The notes beneath the pieces were generated by a model, which was not told the DNA's origin, did no database searches, and saw nothing but the letters and a program-made list of their open reading frames with translations. The position numbers were made by a program, and so were the translations under genes. Positions 1 through 8,354 of a DNA stretch of 64,000 bases are shown piece by piece. This DNA comes from DASXRC01 sp036506795. Its GTDB lineage: Bacteria; Actinomycetota; Actinomycetes; Mycobacteriales; Micromonosporaceae. Where the stretch lies: positions 7,359 through 71,358 of the forward strand of contig DASXRC010000230.1 of NCBI GenBank assembly GCA_036506795.1, in the 5' to 3' direction. Each line of letters starts with the position of its first letter. Position 1 is the stretch's first letter.

Positions 1-1584
1 GTTCGGCACGAACACGAGGCCCTGGTTGAGCACGATCAGGTCGTGCTCGACGCCGTCCACCTTGACGTTGCCGAGGGCTGCGATGACGCCGGACCCGAGC
101 GCGCTGGCGGTCTTCTCCACCAGCCGGGCCTTGGTGATATCGATGCCGAGGTCGAGCAGCCGGCGGTACGCCTCGTCCACCCCGCCCGGCGATGACGCGA
201 GCTTGGCCAGCTCCTCGAGGGAGAGCGGGTACCCGTGGACGGTCACGAACTGGGCCGTCCCCGACCACGAGTGCTGCCAGCCGGCGACCCCCGACCGCAC
301 GGCCGCGAGCTGCATCAGCACCTCGAGCACTGCCGTCATTCGAGCCGGAGCCTCGCCCAGGCCGGCGGTCGGGAACATCCGCGCCGCGACCTCGTCGAGC
401 CGACCGGAGGCGATCAGGTTGAAGACGCTGCCCAGGTTGAGCTCGGGCGCGCCCGTCTGCCGGGCGACGGCCCGAAACGCCTGATCGGCCTCGCGCTGCG
501 TCTGCGCCGTCAGCCACGCATGCGTGAACTGCGGCCACGGCAGTACCGCTCGCGCGCCGATGTTGACCATGAGTTCCTGCAGGCGCCAACCGAGCTCGCC
601 CAGGTTCGGCACGAGCGCCCACGCCGGCCGGCCGTCGTGGTAGACGGTGGATTCGGGCATGGCCAGGATCGCCGCGACGCGGTCGGCGATCGGTGGATGG
701 GTGTCCCAGGTCGAGGCCTTGTCCGGCGGCTCCTCGGCGCGCAGCCGGTCCAGTTCGGCGGCGCGCGCCTCGACGAGCTTGGCGTAGCCGCCGAACATGT
801 CGTCCGGCGCGTACCCGGCCTCCCAGCCCGGCTTCACGTACGTGGCGAAGTAGAACGCCCACGCCGCCTCCAGCACAGGCAGCTCGCGCAGCGCGCTCGC
901 GGCGGCCGCGCGGCCGGCCACCAGCACGGATGCCTCGTCCGCCTCGTACTCCTGGCGGCGCACCACCGCGTTGTCCACGAGCACGTACAGCCGGGCGTAC
1001 GCCTTGAACACCCATCCTGCGACGTTGTGCGGGCCGATCCGGGAGAGCGTCTCGGCGATCGTGAGCCGCCCCCGGTACGCCACCGCGGCCAGCTGGGTGT
1101 GGCGGCGCGAGTAGTGGCCGAGCTCGTGCGCCAGTACGGCGTGCAGCTGGTCGACGCTGAACACCTGCAGCAGCGGTAGTCCTATGTAGAGGACCCGGCG
1201 GCCCGCGAGCAGACCGAGCAGTCTGGACTGCTCCACGACGGCCGCGTTGATCTCGGGGACCAGCCGGATCTCGTCCGGCATCCGGGTGCCCACCTTCCCG
1301 GCCAGCCGGTGGACGGTCTCCCACAGGTCGGGCGCGCGGTCGGGGTCGACCGGAAGGCCCTCCGGTGGTTCCGGCCTGGCGCGAAACGCTCGCCATATCG
1401 CGACGCCCACGGCGCCGACCGTGGCGGCGAACAGCGGAAACGTGAGCTTCACGGCTATCGCGCCGGGGAGCCGGGTGGTCAGCCAGAACGTCAGCGCGGC
1501 CGCGCCGGCCAGCTGGAGCAGGGCGACGAGGTAGAAGCCCAGCAGCATGAGTACGGAGATGCCCGCGCGTGCGGTGGCGACCAT
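1..1584 (-). CDS. M48-family zinc metalloprotease, membrane-anchored (3' end outside window)
   Basis: The minus-strand frame is open from the ATG at 1584 to the window edge, giving at least 528 codons with no stop. A GGGAGGGG ribosome-binding site lies just upstream of the ATG. Two hydrophobic segments (about residues 8-30 and 37-58) are followed by the gluzincin motif HELGHY near residue 153 (around 1109-1126), and then by an EYEADEAS segment that supplies the third zinc ligand (Glu) seen in M48 peptidases. A THPP motif typical of this family follows. This is the arrangement of HtpX/Ste24-like proteases, which are membrane peptidases that cleave membrane or envelope proteins. The C-terminal part (about 200 residues after THPP) is not one I recognise. 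The gene is divergent from the PHP protein. The plus-strand open frames here are its shadow. The substrate is unknown. Confidence 0.85.
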   Translation of the reverse strand, partial: MVATARAGISVLMLLGFYLVALLQLAGAAALTFWLTTRLPGAIAVKLTFPLFAATVGAVGVAIWRAFRARPEPPEGLPVDPDRAPDLWETVHRLAGKVGTRMPDEIRLVPEINAAVVEQSRLLGLLAGRRVLYIGLPLLQVFSVDQLHAVLAHELGHYSRRHTQLAAVAYRGRLTIAETLSRIGPHNVAGWVFKAYARLYVLVDNAVVRRQEYEADEASVLVAGRAAAASALRELPVLEAAWAFYFATYVKPGWEAGYAPDDMFGGYAKLVEARAAELDRLRAEEPPDKASTWDTHPPIADRVAAILAMPESTVYHDGRPAWALVPNLGELGWRLQELMVNIGARAVLPWPQFTHAWLTAQTQREADQAFRAVARQTGAPELNLGSVFNLIASGRLDEVAARMFPTAGLGEAPARMTAVLEVLMQLAAVRSGVAGWQHSWSGTAQFVTVHGYPLSLEELAKLASSPGGVDEAYRRLLDLGIDITKARLVEKTASALGSGVIAALGNVKVDGVEHDLIVLNQGLVFVPN

Positions 1585-1752
1585 CGGCTCAACCCCTCCC
1601 CACGTGAACCGGCAGTCGCCGGACCATATCGCCACGGCGACAGCCGGACAACCCCGCGCAGCTCCCCCCTTACCGGACGATCATTCGCGGTACGCGAGCG
1701 GGCCCGGCCGGAGCGCACCAACGCCGCGAGTCGGTGCGTCCGGCGTACCCCC

Positions 1753-1758
1753 TAGATT
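1753..1758 (+). promoter_or_regulatory. Candidate -10 box (TAGATT) of a leaderless transcript
   Basis: TAGATT lies six bases before the ATG at 1765, with no ribosome-binding site between them. This fits a leaderless mRNA starting at or next to the start codon, as is common in actinobacteria. No clear -35 box was assigned. Confidence 0.45.
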
Positions 1759-1764
1759 TGGGGC

Positions 1765-2838
1765 ATGACGCGTGACGCGGTCGCGGACCTGCGACGGATC
1801 GCCTTCCAGCTGGAGCGCGCCAACGAGGCCGCCTATCGGGTGCGGGCCTTCCGGTCGGCCGCCAACGCGCTGGCGTCGTTGTCACCCGAGGAGCTGGCGG
1901 CACGCGCGGAGGCCGGCACGCTGACCCAGCTGTCCGGGGTCGGCGACGTGACGGCGCGTTGCGTGGAAGAGTCCCTGCGCGGCGAGGAGCCGGTCTACCT
2001 GAGGCGGCTCAAGGCGACCGCGGGCGTGCCGTTGGACGAGGCGACCGCGGCCATCCGTACGGCCCTACGCGGCGACTGCCACCTGCACTCCGACTGGTCC
2101 GACGGCGGCTCGCCGATCGAGGAGATGGCCCTGGCCGGCGTCGAGCTTGGCCACGAGTATCTGGTGCTGACCGATCATTCGCCGACCCTGACGGTCGCCC
2201 GCGGGCTGACGGCAGCGCGGCTGCGCCGCCAGCTCGACCATGTCGCTGCCCTGAACGATCAGTTGCCGGAGGGCTTCCGGATCCTGACCGGCATCGAGGT
2301 GGACGTCCTCGCCGACGGTTCGCTCGACCAGGACGAGGACCTGCTGGCACGGCTCGACGTCGTGGTCGGCTCCGTCCACAGCGGACTCCGTGACAACGCG
2401 ACGCACATGACGAGGCGGATGCTCACGGCGATCGCCAATCCGCAGCTGGACATCCTCGGCCACTGCACCGGCCGGAAGGTGTCGGCGAGCGCGGTCGGCC
2501 TCGCCACCGAGGGTGACCGGGCGCACCGGACCGGGCGGACCCGTCCGCCCAGCGACTTCGACGCCGACGCGGTGTTCGCGGCCTGCCTCGAGCACGACAA
2601 GGCCATCGAGATCAACTGCCGGCCGGACCGACTCGACCCACCCAAGCGGCTGCTGCGCCAGGCCGTGGAGGCCGGGTGCCTGTTCGCCATCGACACCGAC
2701 GCGCACGCACCGGGCCAGCTCGACTGGTTGCGCCTGGGCTGCGAGCGGGCGGCACGCTGCGGGGTGGACCCGGCTCGCGTGGTCAACACGTGGCCGGCCG
2801 AGCGGCTCCTCAAGTGGGCGGCCGCCCACGCCGCCTGA
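1765..2838 (+). CDS. PHP-domain protein with N-terminal helix-hairpin-helix region (PolX-like, lacking the polymerase core)
   Basis: 357 residues. The first ~85 residues resemble the helix-hairpin-helix DNA-binding part of bacterial PolX (LSGVGDVTARCVEE stretch). From about residue 100 a PHP phosphoesterase domain follows, with the metal-binding HxH in CHLHSDWSDG (H106, H108), a TDHSP motif near 137-139 and DTDAHAP near 311. The nucleotidyltransferase/palm region of PolX is missing, so this is a stand-alone HhH-PHP protein. PHP domains hydrolyse phosphoesters using three metals, so the likely activity is nuclease or phosphatase, possibly in DNA repair; the substrate cannot be read from sequence. 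The stop codon abuts the stop of the convergent EamA gene with no gap. Start chosen by the -10 box six bases upstream. Confidence 0.85.
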   Translation: MTRDAVADLRRIAFQLERANEAAYRVRAFRSAANALASLSPEELAARAEAGTLTQLSGVGDVTARCVEESLRGEEPVYLRRLKATAGVPLDEATAAIRTALRGDCHLHSDWSDGGSPIEEMALAGVELGHEYLVLTDHSPTLTVARGLTAARLRRQLDHVAALNDQLPEGFRILTGIEVDVLADGSLDQDEDLLARLDVVVGSVHSGLRDNATHMTRRMLTAIANPQLDILGHCTGRKVSASAVGLATEGDRAHRTGRTRPPSDFDADAVFAACLEHDKAIEINCRPDRLDPPKRLLRQAVEAGCLFAIDTDAHAPGQLDWLRLGCERAARCGVDPARVVNTWPAERLLKWAAAHAA

Positions 2839-3840
2839 TCATTGGCTCGACGCCGCCACCAGGTCCTCGGACCGTGCCGACACCGGAACTCTGCGGCCAA
2901 GCCAACGGCTCGGCCGCCGCAGCAAAAGCAGACCCTGCGACGTCGCGACCCCGAGGAGCACGATCAGGGCCCCCACGGGCTGGTACCACGAGAGGCCCTC
3001 CCCGAGGGCCACCACACCGATCGCGATCGCGAAGATCGGGATCAGGTAGGTGACCATCGAGGCCGTGCTCGCTCCCGCGAGCCGGATGTTGCGGAAATTG
3101 ATGACGAACGCGATCCCGGTGCCCACGGCGCCGAGCGTCAACACACTCGCGACCGCCTCGCCGGACAGCGCGGCCGGCGAGGGCGGTGCGCCCGCCACGA
3201 GGGGCGCGACGACGGCGAGCACGGCGGTGGCTACGACGAGTTGACCGGCCGCGAGTGTCAGCCCGGGGACGCCGGTGTCCGAGACGAACCGCTTCGCGTA
3301 CGGAATAGCGACGCCATAGCAGGCCGCGGCCGCGACGCACATGAGCTGACCGGTGAGCTCACTGCCGCCCACGCCCCGCCAGACGCCAAGCACGACGAGC
3401 ACGCCCAGAAACCCGAGCGCCATGCCGATCGCCTTCCGCCCGGTCATGCGCTCGGTGCGGAACGCGAACACGGCGATCGGCAGCACGATCAGCGGGGTGG
3501 TGGCGTTCCAGATGCCAGCGAGCACGGACGGAATCCGCTGCTCGCCGTAGCCGAACAGCGCGAACGGGAGCGCGACGCCGACCGTCGCGATGACGGACAG
3601 GTGCCCCCACAGCCGGGCGTCGCGCGGCAGGCGGACCCGCGTCACCGCAAGCACCGCGACCAGCGTCGCCGCGCCGGCCGCAACGCGGTAGAGCGCCAGG
3701 TAGAGCGGGTGCAGCTCCTCGACGCCGACCTTGATGAACAGGAAGCTGGAGCCCCAGATCGCGGCGAGCCCGAAGAAGCCGGGCAGCCACGTGCGCAGGC
3801 CGGTCTTGTCAGGAGCAGCTGGCGCGTTCACTCCTGACAC
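2839..3840 (-). CDS. EamA/DMT-family transporter, ten predicted membrane helices
   Basis: About 333 residues, almost entirely hydrophobic segments separated by short basic loops, with the family start pattern GFFGLAAIWGSSFLFIKVG followed by two repeated EamA units. DMT proteins of this kind export or import small metabolites (amino acids, nucleosides, drugs) across the cytoplasmic membrane; the substrate is unknown. The frame stays open to 3957, but the upstream ~39 codons include a perfect 16-bp palindrome and look non-coding. I therefore place the start at GTG 3840, with GTG 3831 as an alternative. Neither has a good ribosome-binding site, and a TACCCC box nine bases before 3840 suggests leaderless expression. 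Convergent with the PHP gene. Confidence 0.8.
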   Translation of the reverse strand: MSGVNAPAAPDKTGLRTWLPGFFGLAAIWGSSFLFIKVGVEELHPLYLALYRVAAGAATLVAVLAVTRVRLPRDARLWGHLSVIATVGVALPFALFGYGEQRIPSVLAGIWNATTPLIVLPIAVFAFRTERMTGRKAIGMALGFLGVLVVLGVWRGVGGSELTGQLMCVAAAACYGVAIPYAKRFVSDTGVPGLTLAAGQLVVATAVLAVVAPLVAGAPPSPAALSGEAVASVLTLGAVGTGIAFVINFRNIRLAGASTASMVTYLIPIFAIAIGVVALGEGLSWYQPVGALIVLLGVATSQGLLLLRRPSRWLGRRVPVSARSEDLVAASSQ

Positions 3841-3859
3841 TTTGCCGGAGGGGTACGAC

Positions 3860-3875
3860 AAAGTCGCGCGACTTT
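3860..3875. promoter_or_regulatory. Perfect 16-bp palindrome, candidate operator
   Basis: AAAGTCGCGCGACTTT is its own reverse complement. It lies in the divergent intergenic region, about 20 bp upstream of the EamA start and 100 bp upstream of the DUF885 start. The AAA/TTT ends stand out in high-GC DNA. The position suggests a repressor or activator site for the transporter promoter. The cognate regulator is unknown. Confidence 0.5.
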
Positions 3876-3961
3876 CGGACCTGGTGTTCGGCGTCACACC
3901 CGCGGCCGGGGGCTGCGCGACCGGGCGGGTAATCATCCGGCGCGGCGTCGCACGCATCCCG

Positions 3962-3967
3962 TAGGGT
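3962..3967 (+). promoter_or_regulatory. Candidate -10 box (TAGGGT), leaderless
   Basis: TAGGGT is seven bases before GTG 3975, and no ribosome-binding site intervenes. The same -10-to-start spacing recurs at several other genes in the window (17869, 28080, 40212, 45051). Confidence 0.45.
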
Positions 3968-3974
3968 CTGGCCC

Positions 3975-5645
3975 GTGGTAGCTATCGACGACATCGCTAA
4001 CCGCTACGTGGACGAGTGGGCGCCGCTGAACCCGACGGGCGCGACCTACGTCGGCATCGCCGGGCACGACCATGCGCTGGACGACCTCTCGCCCGCGGGC
4101 TTCGCGACGCAGGCCGACCTGGCCCGGCGCACCCTCGCAGAGCTCGATCGCACCGACGCGGCTTCCGAGCCCGAGCGGGTCGCCAAGGAGGCCATGCAGG
4201 AGCGCCTCCGCCTCGAGCTGGCCCGGTACGACGCGGGCGAGACGACCAGCGAGATCAACGTGATCGCCAGCCCGCTGCACGGCGTACGTCAGGTCTTCGA
4301 CCTCATGCCGACCGAAGGCGAGCAGGCGGTCTCCAACGTCGCCGCCCGGCTGAACCAGATCCCACGCGCGCTCGAGCAGTACCGCGGGACGCTGCTGGCG
4401 GCCGCCGACGCCGGGCATGCCAGCCCCCGACACCAGATGATCGAGGTCGCGAAGCAGTGCGACACGTGGACCGACCCACACGGGGACGACTTCTTTCACG
4501 GCCTGGCCCGCGGCCTGTCGGCCGACGGTTCGCTGCGCGCCGACCTCGACCGCGGCGCGGCCGCCGCGACCGAGGCGACCGCCGAGTTCGGCCGATTTCT
4601 GCGCGAGGAGCTCGCGCCGCACGGCCGCGAGAAGCAGGCCGCCGGCCGCGAGCGGTACGCGCTCGCGTCGCAGTACTTCCTCGGCGCGAAGATCGACCTG
4701 GACGAGACGTACGCCTGGGGCTTCGACGAGCTTGCCCGGCTCGAGGGCGAGATGCGTGCGGTGGCCGCCCGGATCGCCGGGGTGGGCGCGAGCGTCGACG
4801 ACGCGGTCGGCACGCTGGACGCGGATCCCGCCCGGAAGATCCCCGGGAAGGAGACGTTCCGCGACTGGATGCAGGCGCTCGCCGACAAGGCCATCGCCGA
4901 CCTGCACGACACGCACTTCGACATTCCCGAGCAGGTTCGCCGCATCGAGGCGTGCCTCGCGCCAACCAGCGACGGCGGAATCTACTACACCAGTCCGAGC
5001 GAGGACTTCAGCCGCCCCGGCCGGATGTGGTGGGCGGTGCCACAGGGCATCACGGAGTTCTCCACCTGGCGCGAGGTGACGACCGTCTACCACGAGGGCG
5101 TGCCCGGCCACCACCTGCAGGTCGCTCAGACCCAGGTGCGCAAGGAGCTGCTCAACCGGTGGCGGCGGCTGCTGTGCTGGATCTCCGGGCACGGCGAAGG
5201 CTGGGCCTTGTACGCCGAGCGCCTGATGGACGACCTCGGCTACCTGGAGGACCCCGGCGACAAGCTCGGCATGCTGGACGCGCAGGCGTTCCGGGCCGCC
5301 CGCGTCATCGTCGACATTGGCATGCACCTCGAGCTGGAGATCCCGAAGGACAACCCGTTCGGCTTCCACCCGGGCGAGCGCTGGACGCCGGAGCTGGGCT
5401 GGGAGTTCATGCGGGCGCACTGCCGAGTGCCGGACGAAAACCTGCGGTTCGAGCTGAACCGATACCTTGGGTGGCCGGGTCAGGCGCCGTCGTACAAGGT
5501 CGGCGAGCGGATCTGGCTGCAGGCACGGGATGACGCGAGGGCGCGCAAGGGCGCGAGCTTCGACCTCAAGGCGTTCCACCGGGACGCGCTCGACCTGGGC
5601 TCGCTGGGCCTGGACCCGCTCAAGGCGGCCCTGGCGCGGCTCTGA
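3975..5645 (+). CDS. DUF885-family protein (predicted metallopeptidase-like)
   Basis: 556 residues from GTG. The hallmark HEGVPGHH motif of DUF885 proteins lies at about residues 372-379, preceded by a TTVYHEG context and followed by GHGEGWALYAERLM, the second conserved block with a likely metal-binding Glu. DUF885 proteins are helical and related to gluzincin-type peptidases, and some are annotated as dipeptidyl-carboxypeptidase-like; the physiological substrate is not established. No signal peptide is seen, so the protein is probably cytoplasmic. The gene appears monocistronic, with the next gene convergent 12 bp beyond the stop. Expression is probably leaderless. Confidence 0.85.
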   Translation: MVAIDDIANRYVDEWAPLNPTGATYVGIAGHDHALDDLSPAGFATQADLARRTLAELDRTDAASEPERVAKEAMQERLRLELARYDAGETTSEINVIASPLHGVRQVFDLMPTEGEQAVSNVAARLNQIPRALEQYRGTLLAAADAGHASPRHQMIEVAKQCDTWTDPHGDDFFHGLARGLSADGSLRADLDRGAAAATEATAEFGRFLREELAPHGREKQAAGRERYALASQYFLGAKIDLDETYAWGFDELARLEGEMRAVAARIAGVGASVDDAVGTLDADPARKIPGKETFRDWMQALADKAIADLHDTHFDIPEQVRRIEACLAPTSDGGIYYTSPSEDFSRPGRMWWAVPQGITEFSTWREVTTVYHEGVPGHHLQVAQTQVRKELLNRWRRLLCWISGHGEGWALYAERLMDDLGYLEDPGDKLGMLDAQAFRAARVIVDIGMHLELEIPKDNPFGFHPGERWTPELGWEFMRAHCRVPDENLRFELNRYLGWPGQAPSYKVGERIWLQARDDARARKGASFDLKAFHRDALDLGSLGLDPLKAALARL

Positions 5646-5657
5646 TCCTGTGACGCG

Positions 5658-7319
5658 TCAGCTCTCGACGGCCAGATTCAGGCTGGGCGTCCCGGTGAGC
5701 GTGTCGGAGTCGACGAAGACCAGCTGGATGTCGGGGTCGGTGAACGCCATGTTCGGCAACGTCAGGGGCGGCGGCGAGTCGGGAGTGAACACGACCGGGA
5801 TCACGCAGACGATCTCGGTAATCGGGTCACACAGGTTGCCGGCGAACCGGCTCGCGTAGAACTTGACGTTCCCGGCGACGGTCAGCGCCTTGGTCTTGAA
5901 GACCGCCCCCGCGCCGTTCACCGTGGGCGTCGTGAGGGTGAAGTCGGTGGTCACCGACTTGTCCATGGAGAACCGCAGCGCCCGGACGCTGTCTCCGGAC
6001 TTCGTCGGCAGGTCCACGACGCCATCGAAACTCAAGCCGTCCATGGAGACGCGCGAACCAGTGAGCCGGGACGGGCTGGCCGCGACCGGTGGCTGACCGG
6101 CCGCGAGCGCGAGGCGCTTCGCCGGCGCCTTCGGGGTGGCGCCGCTCGGCCCACCGCCGGTGGGCGTGGCGGCACAGCCGGGAACCGGCGTCGTGGCTCG
6201 CTGGACGGGCCGGGTGGTGCTCGGGCCCGCGGTCGAGGCGGCCGCGCCCGCGTTCGCGGCGGGGGCGGCAGGCGTTGCCGTCGGCGTCGGCGTCACGCCG
6301 AGCGCGGCACCGACGGCGTCGCCCACCCCGCCGATGATCCCGCCAACGATCCCCGGGTCCTGGGTCGCGGACGCGCTCGGCGACCCGGCCGTCGATGAGC
6401 TCGGCGCGGCGGACGTTGCTGCCGAGCTCGGCGCCGAGGTGGCCGCGGGCGGTGCGCTGGAGCGCGTGGGTATCGGCTGGCATGGCGCGGCGTATGCCGG
6501 TGCGGCGCCACGCACGGCGATCACGCCAAGCACCCCGACGGCGAGCAGAATCAACGCGATCGAGTACAGCGGCGGGCTCCGACGAGGCAGCGTGCCGCCG
6601 GGGCTGGACGGGGGCGTGCCGTCATCGCTCTGCTCGGAGTCCGGGCTCGGCGGGCGCTGGTGGGGAACGGCGGGCCCGGCCGGGCGGTTGGGCGCGGCGG
6701 GGCCGGCCGGTGGGGCGGGCGAATCCGGCTCCGCTTCTCCGCCACCGGCATCCGGTACGTCGTTCGCCAGCGGGTTGACCGGCGGTGGCAGCGTGTCGGT
6801 GAGCGGGCCGGTCAGGAGGTCGTCGAAAGTCGCAGTGGTGGGCTCCTCGGCGTACGCCTCGTCCTCCGGCTCCGGTGGGGGAGCCGGCTGGGCCGGCGGG
6901 TTTTCGAGCCGGACCGGCGTCCAGGCGATCGCCAATGCGCTGCCGATGATGCCGAACAGCATGCCGAGCAGGAAGCCACCGAGGTTCAGCCCGATCAGCG
7001 AGTAGACCGCGGTGAGCGCGCCGATGACGCCGTAGAACACGCGTTGCTGGGGGGTGACCCACACGAGCACGCCGCACATCAGCAGGACCAGCGGCAGCAG
7101 GTAGGACAGGAAACCTTCCGGTCCAAAGTGGACCTTTATGCCGCCGAGGCTCAGGTTGCTACTCAGGAACAGCTGCAGCCCACCCAGGATGAGCCAGAAG
7201 CCGCCCCAGAACGGCCTGCCGCGCCGCCACCGCCGGAACCTGCGCCAGCCACGGGCCGAGGCTCGTCCGAAGCGGGCCACCGCGCCCGGTTGACCGGTCG
7301 GCTCGTACGCGGTCGTCAC
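5658..7319 (-). CDS. DUF6114-type membrane protein with long Pro/Ala/Thr linker and extra C-terminal domain
   Basis: 553 residues from GTG 7319, behind a strong AAGGAGG site. Residues ~38-135 carry four membrane helices with the family-typical segment containing SLGGIKVHFGPEG and LNLGGFLLGM. A Pro/Glu/Ser-rich stretch follows, then a fifth helix near 250-275, a Thr/Ala/Pro-rich region to about 400, and a folded-looking C-terminal ~150 residues (VSMDGLSFDGVVDL onward) with two Cys. The classic DUF6114 protein is essentially the four-helix part; the rest is an extension. It is encoded directly after the DUF6230 gene, the usual pairing in actinobacteria, and the two probably form a surface-associated complex. 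Function unknown. Composition of the linkers suggests an exposed, flexible wall-spanning region. Confidence 0.75.
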   Translation of the reverse strand: MTTAYEPTGQPGAVARFGRASARGWRRFRRWRRGRPFWGGFWLILGGLQLFLSSNLSLGGIKVHFGPEGFLSYLLPLVLLMCGVLVWVTPQQRVFYGVIGALTAVYSLIGLNLGGFLLGMLFGIIGSALAIAWTPVRLENPPAQPAPPPEPEDEAYAEEPTTATFDDLLTGPLTDTLPPPVNPLANDVPDAGGGEAEPDSPAPPAGPAAPNRPAGPAVPHQRPPSPDSEQSDDGTPPSSPGGTLPRRSPPLYSIALILLAVGVLGVIAVRGAAPAYAAPCQPIPTRSSAPPAATSAPSSAATSAAPSSSTAGSPSASATQDPGIVGGIIGGVGDAVGAALGVTPTPTATPAAPAANAGAAASTAGPSTTRPVQRATTPVPGCAATPTGGGPSGATPKAPAKRLALAAGQPPVAASPSRLTGSRVSMDGLSFDGVVDLPTKSGDSVRALRFSMDKSVTTDFTLTTPTVNGAGAVFKTKALTVAGNVKFYASRFAGNLCDPITEIVCVIPVVFTPDSPPPLTLPNMAFTDPDIQLVFVDSDTLTGTPSLNLAVES

Positions 7320-7360
7320 GTGCTAAACCTCCTTGCGGGCACTCGACGGTGCACATGGGT

Positions 7361-7391
7361 GAGGCCCGCGGAGCAAGCCCCCGCGGGCCTC
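7361..7391. terminator. Intercistronic hairpin between the DUF6230 and DUF6114 genes
   Basis: An 11-bp perfect inverted repeat (GAGGCCCGCGG at 7361-7371 and its complement at 7381-7391) surrounds a 9-base loop in the 82-bp gap. No T-run follows on the minus strand. It could partly terminate transcription so that the downstream DUF6114 gene is made at a lower level, or it could protect the upstream message from 3' decay. Confidence 0.6.
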
Positions 7392-7401
7392 AATCACCGG
7401 T

Positions 7402-8019
7402 CTAGAAGCATTCGTTCGCGGCGGCGCCCACCAGGACCCGCAGGTTCAGGCCCTTGAGCGTGAACGTGCCGGCGCTGGTGTCGTACGCGACCTGCCGCAG
7501 ACCGTCGATATCCACCGAGTCCGCGCGCTGGCCGAAGCTGCCGTTGCGCGCCGCGTCGCCGGACAGGTCGCCGCCGTCGTTGCCGATCTGGATGTTGTGG
7601 AACGTGGCGTCGCCGGACAGCTGGGTCATGCCGAGCGAGAGGTTCTTGGCGGTGACCGGGTTCGCCGCGTCCTTGCCGGCCTCGATCCGAAGCACGATCT
7701 TGACACCGAGCGGGTTCTTCACGTTGACCGACTGGCACAGGTTGTTCAGGGTCGCGTCCTCGATCGTGGACCTGGCGACCGGAATCGCCGGGTTGGCCTT
7801 GGACGAGTCGAAGTCGCCGTACTGCTTGAAGTTGTCGCCGTGCAGGTGATCCGCGGAGACCTTGAACTGCTCTCCGGACACGGTGAAGCCCGCGCCGATC
7901 ACACCGTTCGCGATGCCGACCATGATGGCGCCGACGGCGACCGTCGTCGGCAGCAGTGCCAAGGCAAAGCGCCGCCATCTGGTGCGGCCCAGCACCAGAT
8001 TGCCTTCTGCGTCCTTCAC
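7402..8019 (-). CDS. DUF6230-family secreted/surface protein
   Basis: 205 residues from GTG 8019, with AAGGAGG seven bases upstream. The N-terminus is a basic stretch (TRWRRFALAL) then one hydrophobic segment (about residues 20-40), consistent with a signal anchor. The rest is a beta-rich domain with repeated aliphatic/Asn-Asp segments, and the protein ends in ECF, a family-typical terminal Cys-Phe. DUF6230 proteins are actinobacterial and nearly always precede a DUF6114 gene, as here. Some homologues have been labelled cholesterol esterase without evidence of a catalytic site; I see no Ser-His-Asp motif. The promoter region carries a palindrome shared with lipid genes elsewhere in this window (8168-8183). 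Confidence 0.75.
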   Translation of the reverse strand: MKDAEGNLVLGRTRWRRFALALLPTTVAVGAIMVGIANGVIGAGFTVSGEQFKVSADHLHGDNFKQYGDFDSSKANPAIPVARSTIEDATLNNLCQSVNVKNPLGVKIVLRIEAGKDAANPVTAKNLSLGMTQLSGDATFHNIQIGNDGGDLSGDAARNGSFGQRADSVDIDGLRQVAYDTSAGTFTLKGLNLRVLVGAAANECF

Positions 8020-8354
8020 AGATCCTCCTTGACGGGGGGTCCGACGCGGCCGAGCGCCGGAGGAAACCGGAGCATGCGAAAGTCAACGTGCCACGCGCGC
8101 TCGTCGGACGGCCCGGCGCAGCGTGCGCCCGATGGTCCCGCGAAGGGCGGTGGCTCACAAGACCCTTGCTACCAGCGAGTAACCGTCACGCGCATCGAAC
8201 GCCGCCGGTGATCACACAGCGTCGTGGGGCGGTCGGGAAACCATCGCCGGTAAAGCGGACGAAACAGCTCCGCTCGGGCCGGATCGATCACCTGGAGTAA
8301 GGACACCTAGCGACAATTACGTTTCGATAACGACGACGTGCTCGGACAGTGAGA
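8020..8354. other. 335-bp intergenic region between DUF6230 and purA
   Basis: This stretch holds the promoter side of the DUF6230 operon (minus strand) and the 3' flank of purA. The only structured element I can support is the palindrome at 8168-8183. No convincing reading frame, tRNA or terminator with a T-run is visible. A 30-codon frame ending at 8300 lacks a ribosome-binding site. Confidence 0.5.
8168..8183. promoter_or_regulatory. Imperfect palindrome, candidate operator of the DUF6230-DUF6114 operon
   Basis: On the minus strand it reads GTTACTCGCTGGTAGC: GNTAC and GTANC arms around a 6-bp centre. It lies about 150 bp upstream of the DUF6230 start. It matches the sites at 58587 (trhA) and at 62917 and 62946 (acyl-CoA dehydrogenase) in the pattern YTAC-YCGNNR-GTAR. 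It looks like a TetR-type operator. Confidence 0.5.

Noticed and set aside
235..1179. Long plus-strand frame (314 codons) over the M48 gene
   Set aside because: It is Arg/Pro-rich and the antisense frame shows HELGHY, EYEAD and THPP in order; it is a high-GC shadow.
3933..5579. 548-codon minus frame opposite the DUF885 gene
   Set aside because: No motif, skewed composition; the plus strand has the HEGVPGHH gene.
8198..8300. 30-codon frame in the purA/DUF6230 gap
   Set aside because: No ribosome-binding site and no coding pattern.
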